The notes under the pieces: generated by a model
What the model was told of the DNA's origin: nothing
The model's database searches: none
Seen by the model: the letters and a program-made list of their open reading frames with translations, nothing else
Part shown: positions 43,755 through 57,340 of the stretch, in pieces
How positions within the stretch are numbered: position 1 is the stretch's first letter
Layout of the letters: each line of letters begins with the position of its first letter
Made by a program: the position numbers and the translations under genes
Assembly (NCBI RefSeq): GCF_954871325.1
Contig: NC_088775.1
Coordinates: 22,359,561 to 22,423,560 of the forward strand
DNA from: Gordionus sp. m RMFG-2023
Taxonomy: Eukaryota; Nematomorpha; Gordioida; Chordodea; Parachordodidae
DNA length: 64,000 bases
Reading direction: 5' to 3'

Positions 43755-45168
43755 CTCCGTGAAGTTGGCCGAACATTTGGAAGCACTATATGTCATTTTT
43801 TAGTGCTTCCTTAGTGCTTATTAGTGCTTCAATCCGTAAAATAGCCAAATTTAAAGAAAAAAAGTTACAAGCAAAAATTAAAATTTGTTCCATTTTCACG
43901 CTTAAAAGTTAATTGTAACGATGAAACTTATATCATTCTTTAGTGCTTCGTTAGTAGAGGTTAGTCAATCACTTTTATAGCCAAATTTAAGAATAAAAAG
44001 TTATTGGCCAAAAAACAAAAATAAACAAATAATGACGACATGCCAAAACAAAACATATAGTAGTACTAAACATCCGGTTTTCGCCATTATCTAGTGCTTA
44101 ATTAGTTAATTTGAATTCCGTAATTAATTTGGTTAACCGTCATATGAAAAAATCGAAATACGCTAAAGAAATATTTAGAGGTCAAATTTTGGCCAGAAAA
44201 TTATGAAAGCACTAACGATAAAATTTATATCCTTCTTTAGGGCTTCCTTAGTAGAGGTTAGTGTTTCAAACACTTTTGTTGCCGAATTTAAGGATAAAAA
44301 GTTATAGGCGAAAAAAAACGATAAAAAACAAATAATGGCGACGTGCCAAAACAAAAACTATAGTAGTACTAAACATCCGGTTTTCGCCATTATTTAGTGC
44401 TTAATTAATGTGTTTAAATTCCGTTATTAATTTAGTTAACCACCATATGGAAAAAAAGTTATTAGCTAAATAAAAATTATGACGTCACGATTTAAGCGTG
44501 AAGTTGGCCGAACTTTTGGAAGCACTAACGATGAAACTTATATCATTCTTTAGTGCTTCGTTAGTAGAGGTTAATGCTTCAATCACTTTGCCGAATTTAA
44601 GAATAAAATGTTTACGAAAAAAATAACAAATATTGGCGACGTGCCAAAACAAAAACTAGAGTATACTAAACATCCGGTTTTCACCATTATTTAATGCTTA
44701 ATTAGTTAATTTGGAATTCCGTAATTAATTTAATTAACCATAATATAAAAAAATCGAAATACGCTAAAGAAATATTTAGAGGTCAAATTTTGGCCAGAAA
44801 ATTATAAAAGCACTAACGATAAAATTTATATTCTTCTTTAGGGCTTCCTTAGTAGAGGTTAGTGCTTCAATCACTTTTGTTGCTAAATTTAAGAATAAAA
44901 AGTTATTGGCGAAAAAAACAATAATAAACAAATAATGGCGACGTGTCAAAACAAAAACTATAGTAGTACTAAACATCCGATTTTCGCCATTATTTAGTGC
45001 TTAATTAATGTATTTAAATTCCGTTATTAATTTAGTTAACCGTCATACGAAAAAATTGTAATACGCTAAAGTAATATTTAGAGGTCAAATTTTGGCCAGA
45101 AAATTATTAAAGCACTAACGATGAAATTTATATCCTTCTTTAGGGCTTCCTTAGTAGAGGTTAGTGAA
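43755..45168 (+). repeat. Satellite array, forward, ~300-bp units
   Basis: The CATCCGGTTTTCGCCATTAT landmark recurs at 44071, 44374, 44671 and 44974 (last one altered), giving 297-303 bp spacing. Two unit types alternate. One carries GAGGTCAAATTTTGGCCAGA and the other a GTGAAGTTGGCCGAAC block with GACGTCACGATTTAAGC. Each unit has several TTAGTGCTT/AAGCACTAA motifs in both orientations. Short frames in it repeat with the unit and are not independent genes. Confidence 0.85.
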
Positions 45169-46020
45169 AAAAGCTGATTATGAACACTATAATACAAAGC
45201 CAACGAAATATCTAATCTGTGGACTTTTTAAACCCATAAGAGTAATGCCTTTTATTTTTACTGATAAATCTTGAATATTTATTATACTTTGTTATGTATA
45301 AATTTTCTCAATAATTTACGTTTTTTGCGTGTCTTTCTATGTTTTTATTTAAGACTATGTCTCCGAAGCTGTGTTTTTTAACTTCGGTTAGCTTTAATCT
45401 ATTTTTGATGCAACTTTTTTAATTTGTTTATTAAATAGTTTTATCATAAATAGATAAATTAGAGCTTAGATTTGATATAAATATTGCAAAAATTTTAGAA
45501 CCTGAAAAAACATTTTTATATTTCGCATCTGAACACTTTATAGATACCGATTCGACTCCTTGATTATTCGTTAGGTCGTCTAAACTCAATAAAAAAAATA
45601 TTAAAATCTAAATTTTTTATATCTTCCAAGTTAAAGATTATTTTGACACTAAATAAATTATAGAATTTATTTTCCAAAGAATTTCTGGTTTGATTTGATG
45701 ATAAATAATTCAGTGATATCTCAAATAATACTTATCAAAAATATACCAAATTTTGAATAATAATTGTTTAAACAAAATTATTAAACAACAAAAAACCAGA
45801 TCAAAATAATAATTGATTGTTATTGTAATTTCCAAAGGTGTAGGATAATATAAAACCCCTAAGAAGGGTTAAATATCCTACCAATATTATAAATAAGAGT
45901 GACCTACAGAAAATAATTTTTTTTAATTTATATGATATTTATACTCACTTGTCTTTAGTTAACCTATTTTTTTAAAATATGTAGATTCATTTTTTTTCTT
46001 AATTCGCTAAGACATATTCA
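45169..46020. other. Unassigned interior of the 17.9-kb element
   Basis: A short frame near 45480-45560 reads ILEPEKTFLYFASEHFIDTD, which is protein-like but not recognised. The rest is AT-rich without motif. If the 17.9-kb element had its own gene, this and 52747-54190 are where its remains would lie. Confidence 0.35.
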
Positions 46021-46144
46021 GCAAATAGCAGTGACGAAGCGTCCATAGAAGCAAGGGAAGCATTGCTTCCCTTGAAATTTTTCTTACAAAAATTTTAAAT
46101 AAACTTAATATAATCTTTGTACTATGCTAAATAAACTAATCTGA

Positions 46145-46380
46145 CTTCGTTAAAAAAAAATATGATTCTTATAACGTTAAAAAGATTAATATAATTTTTA
46201 TAACGTTAAAAATAATATAATTTTTATTACGTTAAAAAGATTAATATAATTTTTATAACGTTATAAATATTAATATAATTTTTATAACGTTAAAAAGAAT
46301 ATAATTTTTATAACGCTAAAAAATTGATATTATTTTTACTATAGTAAGAAATACTATTATTTTTACTACGTTAAAAATGT
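46145..46380. repeat. Short tandem repeat ACGTTAAAAAGATTAATATA (nested copy)
   Basis: About seven imperfect units of 25-35 bp built on TTTTTATAACGTTAAAAAG; homologous to 42913-43080. Confidence 0.75.
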
Positions 46381-49300
46381 TACAGATCAATTTGTAAACC
46401 ATGTCGAAGAAAATTATGATGATGCGATACAAAAGATGATAAACGAATGTAAAACCAAAGTTGACAAAAAACCTATAAATCGCAGTTATGTTAAACATTA
46501 TCTTAAACAGGACGCTATACCAAAAATAATACCGCCAAGACGAGTGCCATATAAACGACATGATTTGTTAACAAAGGAGTTGCAGAAGTGGATCGATGAC
46601 AAGATAATCGAGCCAGTGGATGACGTACGCTGGGCAAGTCCGCTCACACCTGTTTATAAGAGCGATGGTACATTGAGGCTTTGCGTAGACTTCAAGAGCA
46701 CAATCAATCCTGCACTGGTAGACTTCAAATACCCAATTCCAAGAATCAATGACCTTTTATCAAAGCTGTCAAAAGGCAAGAAGTTTACAAAAATAGATTT
46801 TAAGAATGCTTTCCTTCAAATACCAATTCATAAAGAATCAAGAAATCTTCTCACCATATCCACGCATAGAGGCTACTTCAGATTCACCAGACTTCCTTTC
46901 GGTTTAAAGACATCATCAGCTATCTTTCAGCAGACTATGGATAAGATTTTCGGTGATTTAAAAGACGTTATTTTCTACATTGATGACTTATTAATTACTG
47001 GTGATGATGACGAAAAACACATGAAAAATATAAAATTGGTTTTTGACAGAATCTCAAAATATGGACTAATACCTAATTTTACGAAGAGTATATTTTTCAA
47101 GAAAGAAATACGATTTCTATGACACGACATCGATGATAAGGGGATTCATCCGAATGGAGAAAAAATAAAGGCCATTACGGACATGCCAGTACCAACAACT
47201 AAAGAAGAACTAGCAACGTTTTTGGGCATGGCTAGTTATTACCGAAAATTTTTATGTAATTTTGCGGATTTAGCGGATCCATTATACAAGATAGTAAATA
47301 AAGAAAAATTTTTGTGGAATGACGTACATCAAAGATGTTATGATGATTTGAAGTATCTAATTAGTACACCACCATCGTTAAATTATTACAATCCAGATTT
47401 GCCGATAGGTATCGCGACGGATGCTTCTAAAAAAGGTTTAGGTGCTGTATTATTTCATATAGAAGGAAATGGCAAGGAGATGCCTATAGCATACGCATCG
47501 AGAACTTTATTGAAAGCAGAAATTAACTATACAAATATCGAGAGAGAGGCTTTAGCAATAGTATATGCAGTGAAGAAGTTTCAGGAGTACCTCATAGGCT
47601 CCAAATTCGTCATTATAACCGATCACAAGCCACTCGTTTACATATTTACAAAAGGATTAAAAGATAACACCTCAATATCAATGAGATTGCAAAAGTGGAA
47701 TTTGGCTATGGGAGCTTAAGATTTCACGATAGTTCACAGAGCTGGTAAACGCAATACAGTACCAGACTGTTTATCAAGATTACCACAAAGAAATACTGAA
47801 GAGGGTATACAAAACATAGAAAATAGTGAGATTACTAGTGATTTATGGGACATACCAATTAACTTTCAAAGAATAATGAAAGAAACGAATGATGATGATG
47901 AATTAATGGAAGTAATAAATAACATCAAACATGGTGAAGATATAAAAAACAAAACATACAAAAATATGGAAATGGAGTTGAGTTTGATAAAGAATTGCCT
48001 TTTTAAAGAAAACCGAATCATAATACCGAAGAAAATGAGAAATGAGATGTTAAAAGATTTATACAAAGAACATTTAGGCGCAGGCAAGATAAAATTATTG
48101 GTGAAAGATTATTTATGGTGGTCTGGTATAAATGCAGATGTAGATCAAGAGGTAAAAGAGTGTGAAGAATGTAACAAATGGGCGGACAATCCACACAATA
48201 TACAAAATCCATGGAGAATCGCGACTAAAATTTTTGAACGAGTACATATTGACTTTGCACAGTTCAGAGATAATGATTACATGGTATTTGTGGATGCGTA
48301 TAGTAAATTTCCAATAATCAAGAGAATGAAAAATATTACAACAGAATCTACTGTGAAAGAACTGAGAGAATAATAAGTCTATTTGGAATACCATATAACA
48401 TCGTGACGGATAATGGCACCAATTTCACTAGTCACCTATTTAAAAAATTTTGTGAGGATCATGGAATAAAACATATTTTGACTGCTCCACATCATCAACA
48501 ATCCAATGGTCAATGCGAACGTATGATTAAATCAATGAAAATGAGCTTGAAGAGAAATATGGAGAATAACACAAAAGTTAACGCTGACATAGCTTTAGAA
48601 AAATTTTTGTTTAATTATCGAAATACTCCAAATGCGACGACAAATATGATACCAAGCAAATTAATGTTTTCAAGAAGTATAAGGACAAAATGGGATTTGG
48701 TTAAACCTATGGAGGAAAAAGATAACGTATTAAATCGAAAAATAACAGAAACGAGAAATATCAACGTAGGAGATAAAATTTGGTATAAAACGTTCAAGGA
48801 AAACATGTGGGATAAAGGAGTAGTGATACATAAAGATGGAAATTTATCATACAAAATAGATACTGGACATAATATAATAAGAAGACATTTGGATCAAATA
48901 AAAATAAGATCGAAAAGTAATGATTATACGACGAGTGAACGAGTTTTTAGAGGGGGAAGAGGTCAGGAGCAAAATCAAAATATGTAAGAATTCTACGAAT
49001 TCTCCGATATGTGATATAATTTAAAGTTGACCAAAAATATTTAATTTTATCTTTATTTTATTATAACATATAAATTTCAAAAACTATCATATAACAAAAA
49101 ACATAACAATATATACAAAAAAATTATAATATATCAATATCCTACAGATATGTCTTTCAAATATAATTTATCGTTATAAATCATTTTTAACTTTTTACCT
49201 TTAAACTGATCTTTACTTTTACATTTAAATCGATTTTACTTTTACATAAAATATTTCATTATCACCTCGAGTGATTTTATTTAAATTATTTCCACAATAT
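46378..49300 (+). mobile_element. Ty3/gypsy retroelement fragment, plus orientation, broken
   Basis: Pol parts in order: RT with WASPLTPVYKSDGTLRLCVD and the YIDDLL box near 46.98 kb, RNase H (ATDASKKGLGAVLF) near 47.4 kb, integrase zinc-binding HLGAGK/CEECN near 48.1 kb, the DDE core (VDAYSKFPII, TDNGTNFTS, HQQSNGQCERM) and a C-terminal Arg-rich end near 48.98 kb. Closely related to the element at 12701-18212 over the whole of pol. It starts abruptly at the hAT border and lacks gag, protease and 5' LTR. It is broken, with a few breaks. Confidence 0.85.
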
Positions 49301-51160
49301 AACATTTCCTTCTCTTTTAGTTTCCCCCTTCATCGTACCCATCATTCGTATCGTATATTGAGGTAATCCCTAAGTTCTTTAATTATTCCAAGTCCATGTA
49401 CCTTTTCGTTCTAACAGCAAATTCAACTAAAAAATTATATTTTATTTTATATAGTTTATTTATAATCAATGAATTTCTTCGGTCTCAAATTGTATTGTCG
49501 ACTTGGCTCTTGAATACTTTTTTTATTTCGATCTCGTATCTGGCTTTGAACTTGAACTTGATCTTGTACTTTATCTTGATTTTGATTTTATTTGACTTCT
49601 TCCCCCTCTAAAACTCATTCGTCCGTCGTACGATTAGTTTGTCATTTTCGCTATTTTTTATTGTTGCTTAGTAATTGTTGATTTCATCTTTTATCGTTGT
49701 CTTGCTTTTGTCACGTTTTATCGTTGGCTTGTTTTCATTACGTTGGTTTGTTATGATCGTTTCGTCTCTTTGTGTTTGTTTACTCGTTTGCCCTCCATCG
49801 TTATTATTATCATTATTATTAGTAAATTAAGAATAATTAGGAATAATAAGAATCGATCCAATCGAATATAAGAATATAAGAATCATTATAAAATGTTGAT
49901 AATAGAATTGCGTTTTAGTATTGTTTAAATTTTTTATATTATATTAATTTACATGTTATATTAATAATTTTGATCCATGAAGTAATTAAAATTTTATATT
50001 ACGTATTTTTTATTCTTTTTCTTTTAATTTGAATTTAACTCCTTTATTCTTTAGTTTAAAAAATTTTTTTATAAAAATTTTCTTAAATCAAATTTCAAAC
50101 TTTTAAAAACAAATTTTATTCTCAACAATTTTATTCTCTCCTTCATTAAGAATTCTTTTATATGTTCAATTTTAATTTTGTCATCCTTTCTCCTAACACT
50201 ACTATTTCTTTTATCATTATTACTACTTTTACACGTAATATTTTTCACTTTTTTTAAATTTCTGCATTTCCTAGAATCTTTATCAATATTAATTAAATTA
50301 TTTTTATCACATTTTTTCTCTTTTATTATTATTTCTTCAAATTTTACTATGTGATTAATATAACTACATATAAACGTTTCTACTATATCATTTTTTAATA
50401 TTTATACCGACGTAATTTCAAATTTTTTGTATTAATTTCTAACTTTTCTACAATTTTTGTTTTATAAATGTCTACTTTTTCTGCGTTAATTCTATAAAAT
50501 TGTCTCTTGTTAAATTCATTAGTCGTTTTCCATTCTTCATACGACTTACTATTAATATCACTACGAAATAAAGAACTATATACTACTTCTACATCAATTG
50601 GCTTATCCTTCACTATTGGTTTTTTTACTTCTATTTTTACATTGATTGGTTTTTTTACTTCTACTTCATTATTTTTTATAGTATTATATTTATAATTATT
50701 ATCATTATTATATCGATACTGATTCTAATTGATATTATGATTATTATTTCTATTGTTAAATCTCGCATAATTATTATATTCCTTATTATTGTAATGTCTT
50801 TCGTAACAATTTTTACACTCATAATGATTATTATAATTATTCCTATAACTTTTGGTTTGCACTTTATCATTTAAATAATTATGATGTAATTTAGGTGTTT
50901 CTTTTATCTCCTTTTCTGCCTTATAGCCAGATAAATATTTTAATATTGTCATAGTTTTCTCAAAAGTTGCATCTTTCCCTGTTGGAAACCTTATTGCTTC
51001 CATTAATACGTCCATCTCCAAATATAGACCTTCTGGAAGATTTTGAAGCAATACCTTACCACTATTTTCAACTTCATATATCAAAAAAAATTTCTCCAAT
51101 TCATTTATATATTTATTTACATCATTATCGGATAGTCCATATTGATTAATTTTATTTTAA
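49010..51160 (-). mobile_element. Ty3/gypsy retroelement fragment, minus orientation, broken
   Basis: Read on the minus strand, the gag-like part (from about 51.1 kb, with an Asn/Tyr-rich tail containing CKNC) is followed by Lys-rich sequence. The C-terminal end of pol lies near 49.6 kb; its coding sequence matches the pol end of the plus copy at 48.93-48.99 kb. A purine tract (AAAAGAGAAGGAAA) and an LTR start TGTTATATTG follow near 49.30 kb. Most of pol is missing. It converges tail to tail with the preceding fragment. Broken, with many breaks. Confidence 0.65.
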
Positions 51161-51579
51161 TTTACTTTAAGTTTTTATAATTATACGTCATATTTATTTT
51201 ATATCTCTTACGTGTTTTAGAATTTATTAAATATGATCTTTAAGAATCTATTTCGATCCCTGCCTGCCAGCGTCGAAGTATTGCGATGTGTAAACGTCGG
51301 AATACGCTTGATTGCTTATTTTTTTTAATATATAAAGAGAAAATCATGCCATGGTATTGTATAATTTTACCTTTAAAAAATAAGCATTGGGGAAGCAAAT
51401 AAAAAAATGCTTATTTTTTTAATAAATAAAAGAGTAAGAAATTTTTTTATATAATATTTTTTTTCCTTACTTTATTATAAAAAAATTTTCGTTTTTAAAA
51501 TCCTTAATTAATGTTTAATAATTGTAGTTGTATTATTGAAAATTTATTAACATCATTTAGCTCAAGTAATTTTGATGCG

Positions 51580-52552
51580 AAAAAATTGATTATTGAAAAA
51601 GGAAGACCAAAACCAATTTTATAAAACTTAAAAAAAGAAAAAAACTCGCATCCATAATTTTTCTATCGATAAATATGAAAAATATTAATGGCTCACTAGA
51701 TGTAAATTTTCTAATTCTCTATATTGTTGGTCATGCCTATTATTCCCAAAGGAAAAATATGTTTGGAATGATAAAGGATTTTCAGATATGAATAATTTTT
51801 CAAAGGCAGTTAAACGAAGAATCCACCGCTCATTTGCAGTCGATGATTATATTAAAAACATTCGGCCAAAATCGTATTGAAAATATGATAAATTCGATGC
51901 GCAAAATATCAATCGAACAGCATAATTCTAAAGTCAAATCAATAGAGAAATATTGAAAATATTGATCAACTAACTATATGTTTTCTTGGAATTCAGGAGC
52001 TCGTATTACATGGTGATGATGAAGAGGAAATTATATTGTATTAATTTATTTGCTCGCGGAAGAAAATTTACTATTGAAACATCATTTAGAAATAGTGCAG
52101 TTTTTATTGGACTATTAAGCAATATTCAAAATGATTTGATTAATTCTATTTCATATGTCTTACACCAAAAAATATTAAATTCGCCGAATTGTTAGATATT
52201 AGTAAATTCCAAATAATCAATTACCCAAAATATTTATTAGATAATTTAAATGACACTTATTCTCAATTTTTCGACTTACACAAGCTGGAAACCTAATTAA
52301 AGGTAGTGTTTTGGGATGTTCAATTTAGAAAGAAAAAGAATTTTAATGAAATACTTGAATTTTTAATATGCACCAATTTGATGAAAAGTTTTAAAGTTTT
52401 TTAAATTATGCAAATTCATCTTAACTTTGGCTTCAACAACAGCATGTGCAGAACGGAGTTTTTCATCTTTAAAAAGAATCAAATCTTATTGCAGAAACAG
52501 GATGACCCAAAATCAATTATCGAATCTATCTTTGATTTCGATTGAAAAAAAT
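51580..52552 (+). pseudogene. hAT transposase relic, TTF/ZMYM1-like
   Basis: The TTF-type region reads LYCWSCLLFPKEKYVWNDKG then FSDMNNFSKAVKRR. A middle part has ELVLHGDDEEE (51995-52030), and the C-terminus holds the classic hAT dimerisation segment TTACAERSFSSLKRIKSYCR followed by RMTQNQLSNLSLISIEK at about 52440-52550. The catalytic Asp region is largely deleted and several frames are needed, so the gene is dead. It is the only recognisable transposase of the CAGTGACGAAGC family here. In the outer copy just the last few codons (near 63003) remain. Confidence 0.72.
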
Positions 52553-52758
52553 TATTAAAAAATTTAAAATCTAGCGATAACTTTTATAATGCAGTACTTG
52601 ATCATTTTACTCAAAAACAAAGACGAATACCACTTATTTGTAAATCTTAATATTTTTATGGTTTGAGTTTGACTAAAATAAGAATAAAATTTTTTTTTTG
52701 ATTGCTTCCCTAGTAGTAAACTTGACGCTTCGTCACTGGCAAATAGCATCATTTATAG

Positions 52759-53900
52759 TATGACCTGTGCGCTATAAATCTAATCGATGGCCGGAGGCGA
52801 GCCACTTTTTACAACGTCAACGGTGTATATTGATCACAGATATAAATTTCTAAAATATATTTTAACTGACAACTACAGATATTTGTCGGCATATTTTTTA
52901 GATCTTTATTGTAAAGAAAATTAATTATAAATTCAAACTTGTAATTTTATAGTTATCATGTATAAAAATAATTTATTTAAATTTGCTATACATAAGGATG
53001 ACCTCATTGAATTCAGAGCTAATTCAGAGGTAAAGAAAACTCTTTCACTATGTGTTCTAGTTGCTGAAACACAAAGAATGGCTAGCTTGGAAAGATTCAG
53101 AAGTTCGATCCTCTTTTCTCTCTAAAAATAGAATATCCATATCTTGTAAGTGATGTTTTTTCGAGAAGAATACGACATTTCTGTTCTAGTCATTTAAAAT
53201 CATAATTTGTGCATGATGTAGAATATTTTTTTCTGACCTTGCCAAATAATTTGTATTTGATATTTCCTCTTGGTTTTCAATCTCTCTATTTACTAATCTA
53301 ATATCATAATCTCTATAAGTTTAAGATATTTAATAGTAAATTCAAGTAATGTGCAGTTTTGCTCTATCATATATTTTGATACAATTTTTATTTTTGAAAG
53401 AATGGGTTTTTGGGAAGAACCAACACATAGATAATTTTTAAAATTGATATCGCAAACAGGAAATCTTACACTAGTTTTTTTTAAATATTTCTTTAGTGAA
53501 ATAATTTCGGAGCTATCTCTATCATTCACTATTAAATGTGTTTCTATTTCACTTCTGATATTGTGAAGATAGAAATTCAAATGTTTATTTAAATTTAAAA
53601 AGATACATTAATATTTCCTCTATGAAATCTGATTCATAGTATGAAAAATGTTCTTCATACTTTTCAATCCATTATCAATTAACTTTTATTAGCTAGCTAT
53701 ACTTTCTAGCAAAATTAATATACTATGCCATTTAATTTTTATGTTCTCATTTGAGGGGCATTGATGTTAATATCATAAGGAATTGCCATATTAAAACAGG
53801 TATCAATCATGATATGGATCAGTGCTATCAATATCTAGCACATACAATATCTATTATATTTAAGACTTTTCCTGTACAATTTTGACCAATCATTAGAATA
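52759..53900 (-). pseudogene. ZBED-like hAT fragment with its 3' terminus
   Basis: On the minus strand, SEIETHLIVNDRDSSEIISL, VRFPVCDINFKNYL and KIVSKYMI (53580-53293) match the middle of the transposase at 24.67-24.9 kb. LSKLAILCVSATRTHSERVF near 53.05 kb matches its dimerisation end. The GACCTGTGCGC block at 52762 corresponds to the 25752 terminus of that family. It lacks its N-terminal half and has several frame changes. It lies inside the 17.9-kb element directly right of the nested hAT. Confidence 0.6.
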
Positions 53901-54195
53901 AAAATGTATAAGAAAATAATTTTAAAATTATTTATTAACCGGCGTGATTTTCAAGGCGTTGTTTTTGGCATCATCAAAAGGCCGATCTAGGTCCATATAT
54001 TTAATAAAATTGCCTTATAATATAAACCAAATAATTGAATATTAAATATATTTTCATATAATATTAAATTTCGGATATTTTAAGCTCATAATATATAGTT
54101 AAATATCAATTTCCTTATAAGGAATTTTTTACGAGTTTTCACTTTATTCCCCTTAATTATATAAATGTTTTATATTATATAATAGCTATTGCAAT

Positions 54196-54583
54196 TGTGC
54201 CGAACCGTTGAATAAAATTCTTTGACTAAAACAGAAAATTTTAAAGTTCCTCACAGTATTAAATTTCCCAAGAGAAAGACTTTTTTTAAAAAAAAACAAA
54301 CGGAAAAATAAACTTTTTACTAAATTTGAAAAAAAAAAAAAATTAACATATTTTGCCTAAAAACGGTTTTTTATATCTTATAATTAAATAAATAACAAAA
54401 TAATTCGCTCCCCCAAATTAACAAGACTCATTCTGAGTCTTATCATTCGGAGCCAAATTACTCCGCCAATATTATAAATATAATGACGTTATAAAATAAT
54501 GTATTCACACAAAAAGAACGAGAATGATTTTACATATATATAAAATAATATATTTAAAAAAACGATAAAGAGCGAAATAGACA
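54196..54583. repeat. Left LTR of the GC-rich gypsy element
   Basis: Matches 58287-58677 in the same orientation with several differences, mainly in A and T runs. Contains GAGTCTTATCATTCGGAGCC. Confidence 0.78.
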
Positions 54584-55072
54584 TCTCCCCCCTTCCCTAA
54601 TCCAAAGTTCGGGCTAGGGGTAGTAGAGATCTTCACTAAGTCGGAAATAAATCCTTAAGTTCCTGGGTATTCACTCCCAGGTCCAAATATTCCTCATGTG
54701 TAATCACTTGCCGTCCCGGCGCCTCCAGAACCATGGGTCGTCTTTGTTGGACCATTACCCCCGTCGGCTCTGGTCTCCTCTGGGAAGGGATGGACGTCAC
54801 CTGCATGGTCGTCGATTGCACTGTTGCTGCTTCCTCACCTCCTAAGTTGGGGTCCCTCCTCCGGGGCACATTGAGTTGTGGGCAATCCCTTCCGACGTGT
54901 CCCTCCACTCCACAACGAAAGCACTGCAATCTTGTTTCCCATTGGGCGCCGGCAACACGCGAGTATCTGCGCTTCGAGCTCTAGGATGACGCTCGGCTTG
55001 TTCATGGGACATCAGTCTCCATTCACTGGCTAAGGGTTCCATATCGTTGCTAATAACCGTGGTCCGCAGCAT

Positions 55073-57340
55073 ATGGGTGCCTAAATCTACATACCTTCAG
55101 ACATAAAGACTATATATCTACTATTAAAAATATTCCAGTACTTCCTAATCCTCTTTCCCCCCCCCCTTTTTTTTAACAATCCCGAATTTACTGCCCCATT
55201 TCAATATACCCCTTATAATAATTTAGAGCTTACCTATTTGTTATTGGCATAACTACGAACTCAAAGACGCTGTATACCACTTTGATATTATAAACCCCGG
55301 AATGAAAACAATATTTTTACAAGCACTTATACTAACAAGACAAATATTTAAAATAGAAATTTTAATTACAAAAATTATTTTAAAACAATTTTTTTCTTTT
55401 AATTCCAAACAAAATTATGTAAGAAAGAAATCTTAATTCAAAATCAAACAATTTTCCAAAAAAAAAATCTTTAACTATTTTTTAAAAATCTCAAAACAAA
55501 TTATTTACGTTCCCTCTGCCAACCCTCACTCTTTTCTAAGATATCATTTTGCTATCTAACCATAATTTTCGGAAAAGAATAATTTTCTTTTTCATAAGAA
55601 ACCTTGATTCTTACATTACTATTTTCCCTAATTTCCTTATCAAGAAACAATCTTATTCCTTAAATGAAACCTTGACAAACTCAACTACAAACTAACTATT
55701 CCCGTTCCCTTTTTATCTCACACTCCTACCATAAATCATTTTTCTATTCCTCTCTAAAAAAAATTTAAAAAAATATATTTCTCTTTCCCAAAAAAAACAA
55801 AATCTCATTTATTATAACATAAATATAAGACATTAACATACATATTCGTTTATATTTTCTTTTTTTTTACATCCTATTCTCATGGTTATTCTCAAAAACC
55901 TATTCCCATTCACTTTAAAAACAAAGGTAAACACTTTCCAATTCTTACTTTACACCATTTTATATACCAAATTACTTTTAGATCAAATAAATTTACCTTA
56001 AATTATTTCAAATATCTTACAACCTAAAAAAACGACTCCTTAACCATTTAATGCACAAAACAAAAATCTCAGATAATTCATAACTAACTTGTTCGTTACA
56101 GGTATGTTATTGTGACCTTTAAAAAAATAAATCCAACTCCTTTGATATTATACTAACTGAATTATTCTTCACGAAAAAAAAATCCTAATTTAACATAGAA
56201 TTTTACCTCGAAATTAAACTTTTCTTGTTCCCCTTTTTTTTTATAAATCACATATTGCTCCATTTAATTCAATTTCCTTAATATTAATAAAATTTTCTTA
56301 ACATTTACTCCCTCTTCCGCCCATCTCACATACATTACACTTTATAGAAAAACAATCTTCAAACATATAAACAACTTCACAAAAAAAAATTTTCGAAACA
56401 TAAACCAAATAAAAAAAACAATTTTCTTACTCAACCACCATAAACCATTTTACTATGAAGTATGTTTTTCTTAACTTAACTTAAATCAAATTAATTTTAC
56501 TATTAACGATTAATTTATTTTAATTTTTTTTTTAAAGCTTTTACACGAATTATAAGAAAAAGAAAACGCTATAAAGTAATGTTTTTCTTACGTAAACCCA
56601 AATCAATCTTACTCTTAATAATTAATACCTTATTTCCTTTTATTTTTTACTTTTACAAAAACTATCAGAAAAAGAAAATTGCCTACAACCCTCACAGCTT
56701 ACTCACCCTTCCCACTATATTTACAAACAAATTATTTCAATACGTGGGTGCTACTATTTATCATTTATTCGGGTCCTATTTCTTGGAAAGTTTCTACAAA
56801 AATAAATCCGTCAATAAAATAAAAACGATATAACACTATATAAAATAAATATATAATTTTGACTAAGATTAAATTGATTGGCGAAATAAAAACGAGTGCA
56901 TTAATTAGGATTAGGATATAATCATCATATTTTTCTTATATATTTATGAGATCTACAAAAAAAATTGATGTACGTAGAAACATATTCACTAACATTAAAT
57001 ATTGGTGGATAAAAAAAATATAAGATAAATACCATATTTTTATGACTTGCGATTAAAAAAAAATTCTTAAGCAGGAATATATTTATATATATAAAATCAA
57101 TACGCATAAGATTGCATACCATATCTCTTCTTTTTTCATTTCTTGCACCGGCAATCAAGTAACTCTTCCACACCTATCCTCTTCCCCGTTGTGCCCTTCT
57201 ATCTACAACGTTTGCCCTCATATTTTAATACTCCTATTTCGGCGTTCTCTCCTGCCTGGATGAAAAGTGTTTAATGAAAATCAAGTTTTATGAGAAAAAA
57301 ATGTTTTTATTTAAATTAAGTTCTATGTGGGTGCCCTTGA
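55073..57340. other. AT-rich, G-poor interior of the gypsy element
   Basis: The plus strand has very little G, so the minus strand is C-poor, as expected for decayed gypsy coding sequence on the minus strand. A short minus-strand frame near 55.6 kb reads FLDKEIRENSNVRIKVSYEK. No domain can be assigned. A 40-bp block beginning near 56458 (ATGAAGTATGTTTTTCTTA) is partly repeated near 56575. Confidence 0.4.

Larger units (their letters stand above)
46029..52738 (+). mobile_element. Nested hAT, same family as the 20.9-kb outer element
   Basis: Ends CAGTGACGAAGCGTC and GACGCTTCGTCACTG with identical 8-bp duplications GCAAATAG (46021-46028 and 52739-52746). Next to the left terminus a short hairpin GAAGCAAGGGAAGCATTGCTT is present. 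The transposase relic is at 51580-52552 on the plus strand. Two broken gypsy copies are inserted between about 46378 and 51160. Because it lacks the insertions present in the outer copy, it gives the empty-site sequence for each of them. Confidence 0.9.

Noticed and set aside
44776-44976. 66-codon minus-strand frame
   Set aside because: Part of the 300-bp satellite; recurs with the unit, not an independent gene.
49396-49611. 71-codon hydrophobic frame
   Set aside because: Antisense to the pol end of the minus-strand gypsy fragment.
56579-56833. 84-codon frame
   Set aside because: Low-complexity frame antisense to decayed gypsy sequence; no motif.
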